This document shows, piece after piece, positions 43,082 through 51,870 of a DNA stretch of 58,602 nt; position 1 is the stretch's first letter; every line of letters begins with the position of its first letter. The notes beneath the pieces are model-generated. The model was not told where the DNA came from, searched no databases, and saw only the letters and a program-made list of their open reading frames with translations. The stretch lies in NCBI GenBank assembly GCA_903872505.1, contig CAIQKV010000079.1, forward strand, positions 1-58,602, in the 5' to 3' direction. Source of the DNA: an uncultured Opitutia bacterium (GTDB taxonomy: Bacteria > Verrucomicrobiota > Verrucomicrobiia > Opitutales > Opitutaceae). Both the position numbers and the translations under genes were made by a program.

Positions 43082-44269
43082 TCAGTGCGTGAACTTGATC
43101 CCGAACGTGAAGGTGTTGGCCGCGAAGAACGCGCTCTGCGGCGTCACATGGTCGAGCCCGCGCGACGCGTAGCGGTTGTAGGCGGCGTCGGCCTCGAGCC
43201 AGGGCTTGATCTGCCAGACCACCTTCAGCCCGGCGTCCACGGTCTGCATGTAGGACAAGCGGTAGTCCGACGAATAAAACGGCGCCCGCCCCGTGCCCGT
43301 CTCGCCGAGGGCCCCGTAGCTGGTCACCACCCCCGACCGGTCCAGGTCCACGTAGTAAAAATTCGCCGCCGTCTGCCGGTAGAGGCGGAGCGACGGCTGC
43401 ACGGTCACGTGCGCGCCGACCTTCTGCAGCCAGAGCAGCGTGAGCGTGTGGCTGTTGATGCCGTAGGTGTCGTGGTAATAGCGGTACGACGCCTCCAGCG
43501 CGCCGCGCCAGCGCTCGACGTTGTGGTTGAGCCCGAGGAACACGCTGACCTTGTTCCGCGCCATCGGCCGGTTCTCCGGCACCGTGTAGTAGGTGCCCGG
43601 GTCCAGATCGAGCCGCGTGGTGGACACGATCTTGTACGGGTCGCTCATGTAGCCGCGCGCCTGGCCGTAGGAGACGTTGGCCGTCACGGAGGTGTCCGGG
43701 TCGATCAGCTGGTTGACGCCGGCCAGGAAGTCGTTGCCCGTCTTCGGCCGGGTGACGGTCCAGCCGAGCTTCTCCTCGTTGATCGTGTCGTCGGCCCGGC
43801 CGTAGCCGAGCAGCAGGCTCGTGTTCTTCTCGTTGAAATCGGTGACGGCGTTCAGCGACCAGCCGTTCGAGACATAGTCGCTCTCGCGGCTGTTGGCGAA
43901 ACCCGCCGTCACGCTCACCCGCTCGAACTGGTGCGTCAGCTCCGCGTTCCACGACTTGCGGCGGTCGTGCATCGTGGCCAGCGGCACCGGCCCGCCCGGG
44001 ACCGCCGACTTTTCCCCGGTCGGCGTCGCGCCGGCGATCGAGTCGATCAGGCCCATCACCTTGAAATGCGTGCTGGTCGTGAGGTCGTCGTCCACCTGCC
44101 CGTACTGCGTGTCCACCCGGATCCGGTTGTCCTCCTCCTGGAAGGACTGGTCCTTCAGCGAGAGGCTGGCCTCAGCGCGGGCCGCGCGCGGCGAGCTCAG
44201 CAACAGGACCAGGCCAACGAGCTGGCAACGGGCGGAATTTTTCCAGGGCGGGGGGGTGAAAGGACGCAT
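43082..44269 (-). CDS. DUF3570 protein, probable outer-membrane barrel with a flavinylation-like motif
   Basis: A 395-residue protein with signal peptide (cleavage near A-R-A-E at 32). The rest alternates polar and hydrophobic/aromatic residues with turns every 10-15 residues and ends F-T-F-G-I-K-F-T-H, as expected for an outer-membrane beta-barrel. At residues 76-84 it reads D-S-I-A-G-A-T-P-T, close to the D-x-x-[S/T]-G-A-T-x-[S/T] pattern that ApbE modifies in NqrC/RnfG-type proteins. The Thr at 82 (codon 44024-44026) would be the FMN site. The next gene is apbE. Start ATG at 44269 chosen over a GTG at 44293. Barrel topology and flavinylation are inferred. Confidence 0.82.
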   Translation of the reverse strand: MRPFTPPPWKNSARCQLVGLVLLLSSPRAARAEASLSLKDQSFQEEDNRIRVDTQYGQVDDDLTTSTHFKVMGLIDSIAGATPTGEKSAVPGGPVPLATMHDRRKSWNAELTHQFERVSVTAGFANSRESDYVSNGWSLNAVTDFNEKNTSLLLGYGRADDTINEEKLGWTVTRPKTGNDFLAGVNQLIDPDTSVTANVSYGQARGYMSDPYKIVSTTRLDLDPGTYYTVPENRPMARNKVSVFLGLNHNVERWRGALEASYRYYHDTYGINSHTLTLLWLQKVGAHVTVQPSLRLYRQTAANFYYVDLDRSGVVTSYGALGETGTGRAPFYSSDYRLSYMQTVDAGLKVVWQIKPWLEADAAYNRYASRGLDHVTPQSAFFAANTFTFGIKFTH

Positions 44270-44463
44270 GCGAAGTCTGGGAGGCTCGCGCACAGACCGC
44301 GACGCGCAAGATCGGTTCGCGGGTTTTCGGTCAAAACTGTCTGAAAATTAAAATCGCGGCCGGCCCGCAACGGGCCGCGCGGCTTCGTGACAATAATTTC
44401 ATCAGCGCGCGGCCGGATTCACCCGCTCGGGCGCGGAGCCGCGGCGCGCCGCGGGCGCCGGCC

Positions 44464-47400
44464 TCACAGCTTGGGCAGGAAAATCCGAAACACCGACCCC
44501 TGCCCCGGCTCGCTGTCCACCTCGATCCAGCCCCCGTGCTGCTGCACGATGCCATACACGGTGGCCAGGCCCAGCCCGGTGCCCTTGCCAATTTCCTTCG
44601 TCGTGAAAAACGGCTCGAAGATGTGGGCCAGCACTTCCGGGGTCATGCCGCAACCCTGGTCCGCCACACTCAGGCAGACATAGGCGCCCACCCGCGCCGG
44701 GGCCAGGGGCGGCAGGGCCTGGTCCTCGGCGCGCCGGCGGATGATCCGGCGGTCCGGGCGGGCCGGATCGCCCTCCCCGCTCGGGCCGTTGGCCCCGACC
44801 GGCTCGGTCCGGATCGTGAGTTCCCCGCCCCCGGGCATCGCGTCGCGCGCGTTGACCGCCAGGTTGATCAGGATCTGGCCCACCATGCCGGCGTCGGCCG
44901 AGATGCGCTGCGCTTCCGGCGCATACTCGAGCCGCAGGCGGATGTGCTCGCCGATGATCCGCTGGAGCATCTTCACCGTCTCGGCGACGGTCGCGTTGAG
45001 GTCGAGGTCGCGCCGGGACGGCGCCTGCCGGCGGCTGAACAGCAGCAGCTGGTTCGTGAGGTCGGCCGCACGGTCGCCCGCCTGCGTGATTTGCCGGAGT
45101 TGCGCCCGCTGAGCGGGGCTCAGCGGTTCGCCGGTCTCGAGCAGCTCCGTGTTGCCCTGGATGACCAGGAGCAGGTTGTTGAAATCATGCGCGATGCCGC
45201 CCGCCAGCTGGCCGAGCGTCTCGAGTTTCTGCGACTGGAGCAGCTGGGCCGCGAGGTTCTCCCGCTCCCGCTCGGAGCGGAGGCGCTCGGAAATGTCGCG
45301 CATGACCGCGCAGTTGTACTCCCGGCCGTCGAACTGGAGGTAATTCACCGTGACCTCGGTCGGGATGGACGCGCCCCGCCGCGTCACATGCGCCGACTTG
45401 AAGGTGAAGGAGCCGCGCTGCTTCAGCTCGGCCCAATGCGCCGGCCACGCCGCCGGCGGGAAATGGGGGTCGATCTCATGGATCGTCTTGGTGAGCAGTT
45501 CCTCGCGGGTGTAGCCGAGGGCGCGGCAGGCCGCCTCGTTGACGTACAGGATCCGGGCCTCGGGGCTGATCCAGAAGATCGCATCCGTCATGTGGTCGAC
45601 GGTGAATTGCGTGAGCTGCAGCGCCGTCTCCGCCGCCTTGCGGGCGGTGATGTCGAGCACCGTGCCCGCCATGCCGGTGACCCGGCCTTCCGGGCTGAGC
45701 TGCGCCTCGCCACGGCATTGCACGAATCGGACTTCGCCGGTCGGGCGCACAATGCGGCAATCCACCTCATACGAGCGGCGGTCGCGGATCGCCGCATCCA
45801 TCGCGGCGAGGACCCGCGCGCGATCCTCGGGATGGAGGGCGGCGGTGAAGAGGGTCTGGGTGGGCACCACCGCCCCGGGGACGTAGCCGAGGATGGCGTG
45901 GTTCTCGGCCGACCAGGTGTTGGTGTTGGTCGACAGGTCCCAGCTCCAGCTGCCGAGGTGGCCCTGGGCCTGGGCGGCGGACAGGTGCCGTTCGTTTTCG
46001 CGGAGCACCTGCTCGGCCCGCTTCCGCGCCGTCACATCCTGGACAATGGAGTGCAGGATGGCGCGGCCGCCGAATTGCACGCGCGTGACCGCGACGTCCA
46101 CGTCCCGCATCGTGCCATCCGCCAGCCGGTGCTGAAATTCAAACCGCGTGCCCTGCCCCTCCGTGACGGAGCCGACGAGTCGCCGGACCTCATTCCGGGG
46201 CAGCGTGTTGAGATCCGCGATGTTCATCGCCAACAACCGGTCCCGGGGATGGCCGTAGAAGGCCTGGGCCGCGGCATTGGCGTCGACGATGGCCCCGTCG
46301 TGCGCGTCGATCAGCAGCATCGCCGCGGAATTCTTGGCGAACTGGTTGCGGTAGGATTCCTCGCTCTCGCGCAGCGCGGCCTGCTGGGCGAGGATGGCGG
46401 CGTCCGTGCGTCGCAGCAGCACGAAGATCGTGGCCAGCAGCAGCACGAGCACCACGGCGCCCGAGGTGCCGCCCAGGGTGAGCAGGCGGGTGTACTCCGC
46501 CGCCGTGGCGGAGCTGTCGCGCATGACCAGCAGCTCGCCCACGACCTGCCCCGCCGCATCCGGGAGCGGCGTGCTGGAGATCAGCCAGGGCTTGCCATCG
46601 AAGGTCAGCTCGCGGCCGGTCACCGGCAGGTTGGGCCCGCCCGCGGGCGGGTCCGCCCAGGCGGCAAACACGTCCGGCAGCGGGGCGGGCGCGGCAAAGG
46701 CCACCACGCGCGTGGGCAGTTGGCCCCACGTGGACCGCCGGCCCAGCCGGCTCATGTTGCCCTCCCAATCCGTCTCGTGCAGCAGGTCCTTGCGGATGAG
46801 CACGGCGCGCAATTCACCCGGGCGGGACGTGGTGGCATGCAGGACTTCCTCGATGGCCTCGCCCATTTCCACGTACCCAACGAGGGTGGCCCCGTCGTAC
46901 ACCGGCTGCACCACCCGGAGGGCGAAGGTCCCGTGCCCGCCCAGTTCCAGGCCCGCCTCGGCGCGGCCCGTGCGCTCCGCCTGCCGCGCGGTAAAGTGGT
47001 CGATCCGGCCGCCGCTTTCCTCCGGCCGGTGCACGCGGACGAGGCAGCCGCGGGATGGGTCGAGGAAATAAAAATGCGTGATGTGATGCTCGCGGCGCAG
47101 CTGCTCGAAGACCGGCTGCCAGTCGGCCAGCAGGCGGCGGGAATCACCGAGGCGCAGCGCCGCGCGCACGCCTTCCTTGGCGGCGACGAGCTGGGCCACC
47201 GCGCCGAGGCTGTGCGTCTCCTGCTCGACCGCCTGGCGCAGGTTGCCCGCCACCTCGGCATCAAAGGCCGCCCGGTTGCTCGCGAGCTGCAGCCGGTGCT
47301 GCTGGTACAGCAGCGCCCACGCGCCGCCGAGCAGCAGGGCCACCATGACCGTGAGCGAGGGCAGCAGGCGCCGCAGGACCGGCTTGGGGGAGGCCCCCAC

Positions 47401-48048
47401 GCGCCGCGCCGCGATCACGAGAAGCGCCGCCCCAATCAGCAGGACCAGCATCAGCCCGACCGGCAGCGCCGCCCGGGAGGCCATCTCCCACCGCCAGTTG
47501 CTCGCGTCGACATCCATGCCGAGCACCGCGACCACGGCGCCCGTGGCCGGGTCGGTCAACGGAACCAAGGCGGAGACCCAGACTCCCCAGCGGTCCGGGA
47601 CCGGGCCCTCGACGCTCGCCGCCCGCGTGTCAAACACCGCCCGAAACACGTCGGAAACTTCTTCGTACTCCTCCCCGGGCGGGGAATAGTCCTTCGTGCC
47701 GGCCGGCTCGCTGTCGGCGTAGAAGAAGACCTTGCCCGCCGGCGACCGGCCGGCGAGGTACAGGTAACGGCACCGCGGATTTTCCGCGCGCACCGCCGCC
47801 AGCTGCTCCTTGAGCCGGTTATAGCCGGGTTTCTCCAGATCCGCGGCCGAGGCAGTCAGCGCCTTGACGCTGCCCAGATTTACTCCCTGGGCGATGAGCC
47901 GCGACTGCTGCAGGAGCTCGGCGCGCATCTCCAGGTCAGAGCGCACCGCCATCCCCCAGACGAACAACACCCCGGCCGCCAGCAGCAGGCCCAGCAGCAA
48001 TACCGCGTACCGGGCATCAAGCGAGGGAGTGGAGCGGGAGGAGGGCAT
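44464..48048 (-). CDS. Multi-sensor histidine kinase (two extracytoplasmic sensors, three PAS)
   Basis: A 1194-residue membrane kinase. TM segments lie near 15-35, 195-220 and 235-255, with a fourth near 480-500. They bound two extracytoplasmic sensory regions: one of Cache-like form at about 35-190, and a double-Cache-like one at about 260-475 (H-F-Y-F-L-D-P-S-R-G, V-Q-P-V-Y-D-G). Three PAS domains follow (about 520-640, 655-770, 780-895). The phospho-acceptor is H954 in G-G-I-A-H-D-F-N-N-L. The ATPase domain has L-I-N-L-A-V-N-A-R-D-A-M, D-Q-G-C-G-M and G-K-G-T-G-L-G-L-A. No receiver domain and no adjacent regulator. It lies upstream of the DUF3570 operon on the same strand (194-base gap). 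Confidence 0.9.
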   Translation of the reverse strand: MPSSRSTPSLDARYAVLLLGLLLAAGVLFVWGMAVRSDLEMRAELLQQSRLIAQGVNLGSVKALTASAADLEKPGYNRLKEQLAAVRAENPRCRYLYLAGRSPAGKVFFYADSEPAGTKDYSPPGEEYEEVSDVFRAVFDTRAASVEGPVPDRWGVWVSALVPLTDPATGAVVAVLGMDVDASNWRWEMASRAALPVGLMLVLLIGAALLVIAARRVGASPKPVLRRLLPSLTVMVALLLGGAWALLYQQHRLQLASNRAAFDAEVAGNLRQAVEQETHSLGAVAQLVAAKEGVRAALRLGDSRRLLADWQPVFEQLRREHHITHFYFLDPSRGCLVRVHRPEESGGRIDHFTARQAERTGRAEAGLELGGHGTFALRVVQPVYDGATLVGYVEMGEAIEEVLHATTSRPGELRAVLIRKDLLHETDWEGNMSRLGRRSTWGQLPTRVVAFAAPAPLPDVFAAWADPPAGGPNLPVTGRELTFDGKPWLISSTPLPDAAGQVVGELLVMRDSSATAAEYTRLLTLGGTSGAVVLVLLLATIFVLLRRTDAAILAQQAALRESEESYRNQFAKNSAAMLLIDAHDGAIVDANAAAQAFYGHPRDRLLAMNIADLNTLPRNEVRRLVGSVTEGQGTRFEFQHRLADGTMRDVDVAVTRVQFGGRAILHSIVQDVTARKRAEQVLRENERHLSAAQAQGHLGSWSWDLSTNTNTWSAENHAILGYVPGAVVPTQTLFTAALHPEDRARVLAAMDAAIRDRRSYEVDCRIVRPTGEVRFVQCRGEAQLSPEGRVTGMAGTVLDITARKAAETALQLTQFTVDHMTDAIFWISPEARILYVNEAACRALGYTREELLTKTIHEIDPHFPPAAWPAHWAELKQRGSFTFKSAHVTRRGASIPTEVTVNYLQFDGREYNCAVMRDISERLRSERERENLAAQLLQSQKLETLGQLAGGIAHDFNNLLLVIQGNTELLETGEPLSPAQRAQLRQITQAGDRAADLTNQLLLFSRRQAPSRRDLDLNATVAETVKMLQRIIGEHIRLRLEYAPEAQRISADAGMVGQILINLAVNARDAMPGGGELTIRTEPVGANGPSGEGDPARPDRRIIRRRAEDQALPPLAPARVGAYVCLSVADQGCGMTPEVLAHIFEPFFTTKEIGKGTGLGLATVYGIVQQHGGWIEVDSEPGQGSVFRIFLPKL

Positions 48049-48270
48049 GTGCAGCCGGCGCGGGACACCGTGGTGAGAGACGAATCCAGTATATGAACTA
48101 ACCGGCAAGTGGCGACAAATATGAAGCTGAAAGATCACCGGTCCGGTCTCTTGGGCGGAACCTTCCCCACCGGAAACACGCGGGCTTACGTTTCGGTGCA
48201 GGGCGGCTTCATTCCGCCCGCGGCCGTTCCGCGCGATTGCCCCCGGCGCGGCAGCCGTTACTCGTCGGCC

Positions 48271-49377
48271 ATGCCCCTGTCCCCCCGCGAACGCGCGCTG
48301 GCCGTCCTGCGCCACCAACGGCCCGACTGCGTCCCGTGGTTCGGCGACCTCGACTACCTCGCCACCGCGCAGATCGGCCGCGGCCAGCGGCCTGAGGGTT
48401 TCAAGCAGAGCGCCGCCTACCTCGACTGGCACCGCGAGCTGCGCCTTGGTTTTTATCTGCAGGGCTATTTTCCGTTCCGCACCACATTCGACAAATGCCG
48501 GGTGACGGAAACGCGCGAGGGTTTTTCTCGGATCCGCCGCATCGAGACGCCGCACGGCACGCTGCAGGACCGCTGGACGTGGCTGCCGGAGTCGTTCACC
48601 GAGGGACCGGTCGAGCATCTCCTGAAAAGCGCGGCCGACCTCCCCGCCTACCAATTCATGCAGGCGGACATGCGCCACGAGGCGGACTACAGCTTCGGCG
48701 AAACGCGCGGGCCGCAGATCGGCGACTTCGGGCTGCACCTCGCCTACCTGCCCAAGAGCCCGTTCATGCAGATTATCGCGCTCGACGCCGGCATCATCGC
48801 GACCGTGGACATGATCGAGGACGCCCCGGAACTGTTCGCCGAGACGCTGGAGGTCGCCCGCCGTTCGCACGACGCCGCGGCGGCGCTCGCCGTGGCCAGC
48901 CCCGCGGAGCTGCTGATGATCCCGGAAAACCTCTCGTCCGAGAGCGTGGGACCCGCGCTGTTCGAGCGGTTCATGCGGCCCTACCAGGAGACGTGGACCA
49001 AGCGCATCCGGGCCGCGGGCAAGTTTTCGTGCATGCACCTCGACGGCACGCTGCGCGGCCTGATCCGGCAGGAATGCACCGTGGGGTTCGATTTTGTCGA
49101 GAGCATGACCCCGGCGCCGGTCGGCGACCTCGCGGTGGAGGACTGGAAATCATTCTGCGGGAAGACCCCGACGATTTTCTGGGGCGGGATTCCCGGGGCG
49201 TATTTTTCGCCGACGGTGAGCGACGCGGAGTTCGAGCGGCACGTGCGCGCCACGCTGGCCGTGATGCGCACCGAGCCGCGCTATGTGCTCGGCGTCGCGG
49301 ACCAGGTGCCGCCGGACGGGCTGGAAAGCCGGCTGCGGCGCGTCGCCGAGCTGGTCGAGGAGTGCGGCGCGTACTGA
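48271..49377 (+). CDS. Uroporphyrinogen decarboxylase-fold protein (second), zinc motif lost
   Basis: A 368-residue UroD/MtaA-superfamily protein starting M-P-L-S-P-R-E-R-A-L-A-V-L at 48271, the family's usual opening; upstream extension to 48109 looks non-coding. Family-like stretches are F-D-F-V-E-S-M-T-P-A-P, I-F-W-G-G-I-P-G-A and G-V-A-D-Q-V-P-P-D-G. The zinc ligands H-x-C of corrinoid methyltransferases are replaced by M-H-L-D-G. It is divergent from the histidine kinase. Two such proteins in one window, both without the Cys ligand, suggest a distinct subfamily. Function unknown. Confidence 0.72.
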   Translation: MPLSPRERALAVLRHQRPDCVPWFGDLDYLATAQIGRGQRPEGFKQSAAYLDWHRELRLGFYLQGYFPFRTTFDKCRVTETREGFSRIRRIETPHGTLQDRWTWLPESFTEGPVEHLLKSAADLPAYQFMQADMRHEADYSFGETRGPQIGDFGLHLAYLPKSPFMQIIALDAGIIATVDMIEDAPELFAETLEVARRSHDAAAALAVASPAELLMIPENLSSESVGPALFERFMRPYQETWTKRIRAAGKFSCMHLDGTLRGLIRQECTVGFDFVESMTPAPVGDLAVEDWKSFCGKTPTIFWGGIPGAYFSPTVSDAEFERHVRATLAVMRTEPRYVLGVADQVPPDGLESRLRRVAELVEECGAY

Positions 49378-49568
49378 GCCGGCCTGCCGTCCGTCAAATC
49401 AGGGCAAACTCAGCACGATCACTTGGGCCAACCCAGTCGGCACGCCGTCAACCACAAGATACTCGACCTGACCCCTTTTCTTTTGCCCAGCGCGAGCAGC
49501 CACCAAAGTCCCCGGCAACGTTCGTTCATTTTTTTGACTAATCCGGAACTCCGGAACGGCCGGTTGGG
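49378..49568. other. 191-base intergenic region with one arm of an inverted repeat
   Basis: No gene is visible. It carries the left arm of the 24-bp inverted repeat at 49455-49478, followed by a pyrimidine-rich stretch to about 49490. A+T content rises from here into the two small genes that follow. Confidence 0.6.
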
Positions 49569-49916
49569 CTACCGGCCCTCGATGCGCTTGAACTCAATCT
49601 CGATGAGCCGTTTTTCCTCCGCCAGCTTCCGGTTCATATCCGCCTCGTAGGCCGCCACCGCCGCCTTGTCGCTGCAGGCTAAGCCCGTGGACACACCAGT
49701 CAGGGAACCGACATAATTGGTCGAAACGTAGTGGCCGGCCGGCATCCGCCGCAGCTGGGCGAGGAGGTCCTGATTGTCCGTGAAATTGATGGTCACCAAC
49801 GTCTTTTCGCCGCTCGATTCGCTGGCGGCCGGCCCGGACGCCCCTGACTTGGCGTGGTGTTTGCTCCACAGCATGAGAGCTCCACCGATGATGCACAGCC
49901 AGAACAGGGTTTTCAT
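49569..49916 (-). CDS. Hypothetical membrane-anchored small protein
   Basis: A 115-residue protein. The N-terminal hydrophobic stretch F-W-L-C-I-I-G-G-A-L-M-L-W (about 5-17) is a signal anchor; a Ser/Gly/Ala linker (22-36) leads to a domain with T-L-V-T-I-N-F-T-D-N-Q and a charged C-terminal helix (A-D-M-N-R-K-L-A-E-E-K-R-L-I-E). I do not recognise a family. AAGGAG lies 13 bases before the ATG, overlapping the end of the upstream small gene, so the two are probably co-transcribed. Both sit inside the 24-bp inverted repeat. Confidence 0.6.
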   Translation of the reverse strand: MKTLFWLCIIGGALMLWSKHHAKSGASGPAASESSGEKTLVTINFTDNQDLLAQLRRMPAGHYVSTNYVGSLTGVSTGLACSDKAAVAAYEADMNRKLAEEKRLIEIEFKRIEGR

Positions 49917-49926
49917 GGTGGTTGGT

Positions 49927-50103
49927 CTACTCCTTGGCCTTTGCCGGCCTCCAGAAATAGATGCCGATCATCAACAGGACGAACGAAAAGATGCATTCGC
50001 CTACCAGGACGCCGGGTTCCTTTTCGGTCCGCAACCCCTCGGAGAGGCTCCGGAGCGAAACGAGAAACATGATAAAGAAGATGACCGAGATTACTTTACG
50101 CAT
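49927..50103 (-). CDS. Hypothetical 58-residue two-TM protein
   Basis: A small gene starting at the ATG at 50103 and ending TAG at 49927, read directly from the sequence. The product begins M-R-K-V-I-S-V-I-F-F-I-M-F-L-V-S and has a second hydrophobic segment C-I-F-S-F-V-L-L-M-I-G-I-Y-F-W, with a charged loop (R-S-L-S-E-G-L-R-T-E-K-E) between them and a basic tail. Two membrane helices in a hairpin are likely. It ends 10 bases before the next small gene. No family recognised; existence rests on the clear two-helix pattern and tight spacing. Confidence 0.5.
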   Translation of the reverse strand: MRKVISVIFFIMFLVSLRSLSEGLRTEKEPGVLVGECIFSFVLLMIGIYFWRPAKAKE

Positions 50104-50314
50104 GGTTATAGGATACAGTGCTCAGCCTGACGGATGTGGTTACGCCTCTAGTCGTACTGCCAGTGGAGGCGCCGTGAAAAGGGAGAAAGGGGTCAGGTCG
50201 AGTATCTTGCGGATGATCATTGGGACTCCAGCCTCCGGAGTTTGGTCGCGTGGTTGCTGACGGTTTCGCGACCACCCATACGCAAATGTTACTCCAGGCA
50301 CACATGACGCGCGA
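50104..50314. other. 211-base intergenic region with right arm of inverted repeat
   Basis: No gene is visible. It contains the right arm of the inverted repeat (50186-50209) and should include the promoter for the two small minus-strand genes and the 3-prime end of the transporter gene at 50315. No clear terminator is seen. Confidence 0.5.
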
Positions 50315-51742
50315 TCAGTTTTCAGCCGGACCCGTCGGATTCAGCAGGTGGCCGGCGAGCTTGGCCGTGATCAGCATCAGCACGCACGCCCCGCCCACCA
50401 GCGCGGCATGCAGGAGCCAGAACGACGAGCCCGCCATGCGGTCCAGCAGTCCGCCCAGCCAGCCCACGAGATTGTTGCCGATGACCAGGTGCAGCAGGTA
50501 GACGCCCACCACGGTGCCCGCGACGGACTTCGGGGCGGCGCGGGCGAACAGGGCCAGCCCCACGGGAAACACATTGGCGAATCCAATGCTGTTGAGCAGT
50601 TCGAATCCGACCACCCAGCCGATACTGGCCTTGTGATCCGGCGTCGAAGCCAGCGAGGCAGCCGCGAGGCACAGCACGCCGACGGCACCGAGACCCAGCC
50701 CGATCGAAATCTTGATGATCTCGCTCGGCTCCTTGAACCGCTTCGCCCACAGCCGCCAGAAGGCCACCACCCCGACGAGGCACGAGATGCTCGCCACCGA
50801 GTCGACCGTGATCAGCCAGGTGGTTGGCATCGTGTGGCCAAAGAACACGAGGCTCACGTTGGCCGGCACCCAGAGCAGGTAGGCGTTGTAAATCTGCTGG
50901 TTGCCGACCGCTCCGACCGCCAGCACGGGCAGCAGGGCGATGAGCACGCCGACGGTAATCCACTCGTCGCGGGTCAGTTTCGGCCGTGCGGCCGCTGCCG
51001 CGGCGGTCCGCGCCGGTTCCACGGGCAGCCACTTCCGGCCGGACAGGTAGATGCCGAGCCCGATCACCATCCCGACCCCGGCTGCGCCAAACCCGTAGTG
51101 CCAGCCGTAGACCTCGCCGAGCGTGCCGGCGACCAGTGGGGCCACGATGACCGCGCCGTTGATAAACAGATAGTAGATCTGAAACGCGTCGGCCCGGCGC
51201 AGGTCGCCCGGCGCGTAGAGGGCGCCGATCTGGCTCGCGAGGTTGCCCTTGAAGCAGCCGCTCCCGGTCAAAAGGCACAGGAGCGCGAGCAGGAACGAGT
51301 AGTCGAACGCCATCAGGAAGTGTCCCGCCGCCATCAACAGCGCGCCGATCGTGATCGTGCGGGTCCGGCCGAGCCAGCGGTCCGCGATGAAACCGCCGGC
51401 GATGGGCGTCAGGTAGACGATGCTGGTGTAGAGCCCGAAGATCGCCGACGCCAAGGCGACGTTTGAAAGCGGCCCGTGATAGATGCGCTCGAGGCCTGCG
51501 CGAAACCAGGTGAAGCCCGCGATGCGCTCGATGTGCCCCGGCAGCAGCAACTGGTGCACCATGTAGAGCACGAGCAGCGTCGTCATGCCGTAGTAAGAAA
51601 ACCGCTCCCACGCCTCCGTGAAGGCGAGGTAGCCCAGTCCGCGCGGGTGGCCGAGGAAGGCATGATCGGCGTCCTTGGCCGCGCCGGTGGGGTTCGGGGT
51701 AATGCTCACGCGGCGCGCACGATCAACCAACCTCCCGGCCAT
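50315..51742 (-). CDS. POT/PTR2 family proton-dependent oligopeptide transporter
   Basis: A 475-residue transporter with about 12-14 membrane segments. Family signatures are visible: F-T-E-A-W-E-R-F-S-Y-Y-G-M in TM1, G-G-F-I-A-D-R-W-L-G-R-T after TM2, and the F-Q-I-Y-Y-L-F-I-N-G PTR2 motif in TM5. It should import di- and tripeptides with protons. The start is uncertain: ATG at 51742 or GTG at 51709, which gives a more usual N-terminus (S-I-T-P-N-P-T-G). Transcribed divergently from the SSS symporter gene. Confidence 0.88.
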   Translation of the reverse strand: MAGRLVDRARRVSITPNPTGAAKDADHAFLGHPRGLGYLAFTEAWERFSYYGMTTLLVLYMVHQLLLPGHIERIAGFTWFRAGLERIYHGPLSNVALASAIFGLYTSIVYLTPIAGGFIADRWLGRTRTITIGALLMAAGHFLMAFDYSFLLALLCLLTGSGCFKGNLASQIGALYAPGDLRRADAFQIYYLFINGAVIVAPLVAGTLGEVYGWHYGFGAAGVGMVIGLGIYLSGRKWLPVEPARTAAAAAARPKLTRDEWITVGVLIALLPVLAVGAVGNQQIYNAYLLWVPANVSLVFFGHTMPTTWLITVDSVASISCLVGVVAFWRLWAKRFKEPSEIIKISIGLGLGAVGVLCLAAASLASTPDHKASIGWVVGFELLNSIGFANVFPVGLALFARAAPKSVAGTVVGVYLLHLVIGNNLVGWLGGLLDRMAGSSFWLLHAALVGGACVLMLITAKLAGHLLNPTGPAEN

Positions 51743-51870
51743 GGCAAGGCGTCTGCCGGCCCCGAGGAATCCGGGCGCAGTTTTCCACCCGCACCCGCGA
51801 TTTCCCTCGCCGGACCAACTGGAGCCCAGCAAAAATAATTCCCGGTTTCGCGTCTTGCCCTCTCCCCCTC

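Larger units (their letters stand above)
49455..50209. repeat. Perfect 24-bp inverted repeat enclosing two small genes
   Basis: Bases 49455-49478 and 50186-50209 are exact reverse complements and enclose 707 bases with two small minus-strand genes. The core GGGGTCAGGTCGAGTA resembles a word I recall beside REP-associated (Y1) transposases in diverse bacteria. No transposase is present. The unit could be a small non-autonomous element or two solo copies of a repeat. The enclosed DNA is less GC-rich than the flanks. Confidence 0.7.

Noticed and set aside
44536..48096. A 1186-codon open frame on the plus strand opposite the histidine kinase
   Set aside because: It is rich in Arg, Gly, Ala and Pro with no domain, and exactly mirrors a kinase gene with full HisKA/ATPase motifs. 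High GC leaves antisense frames open.
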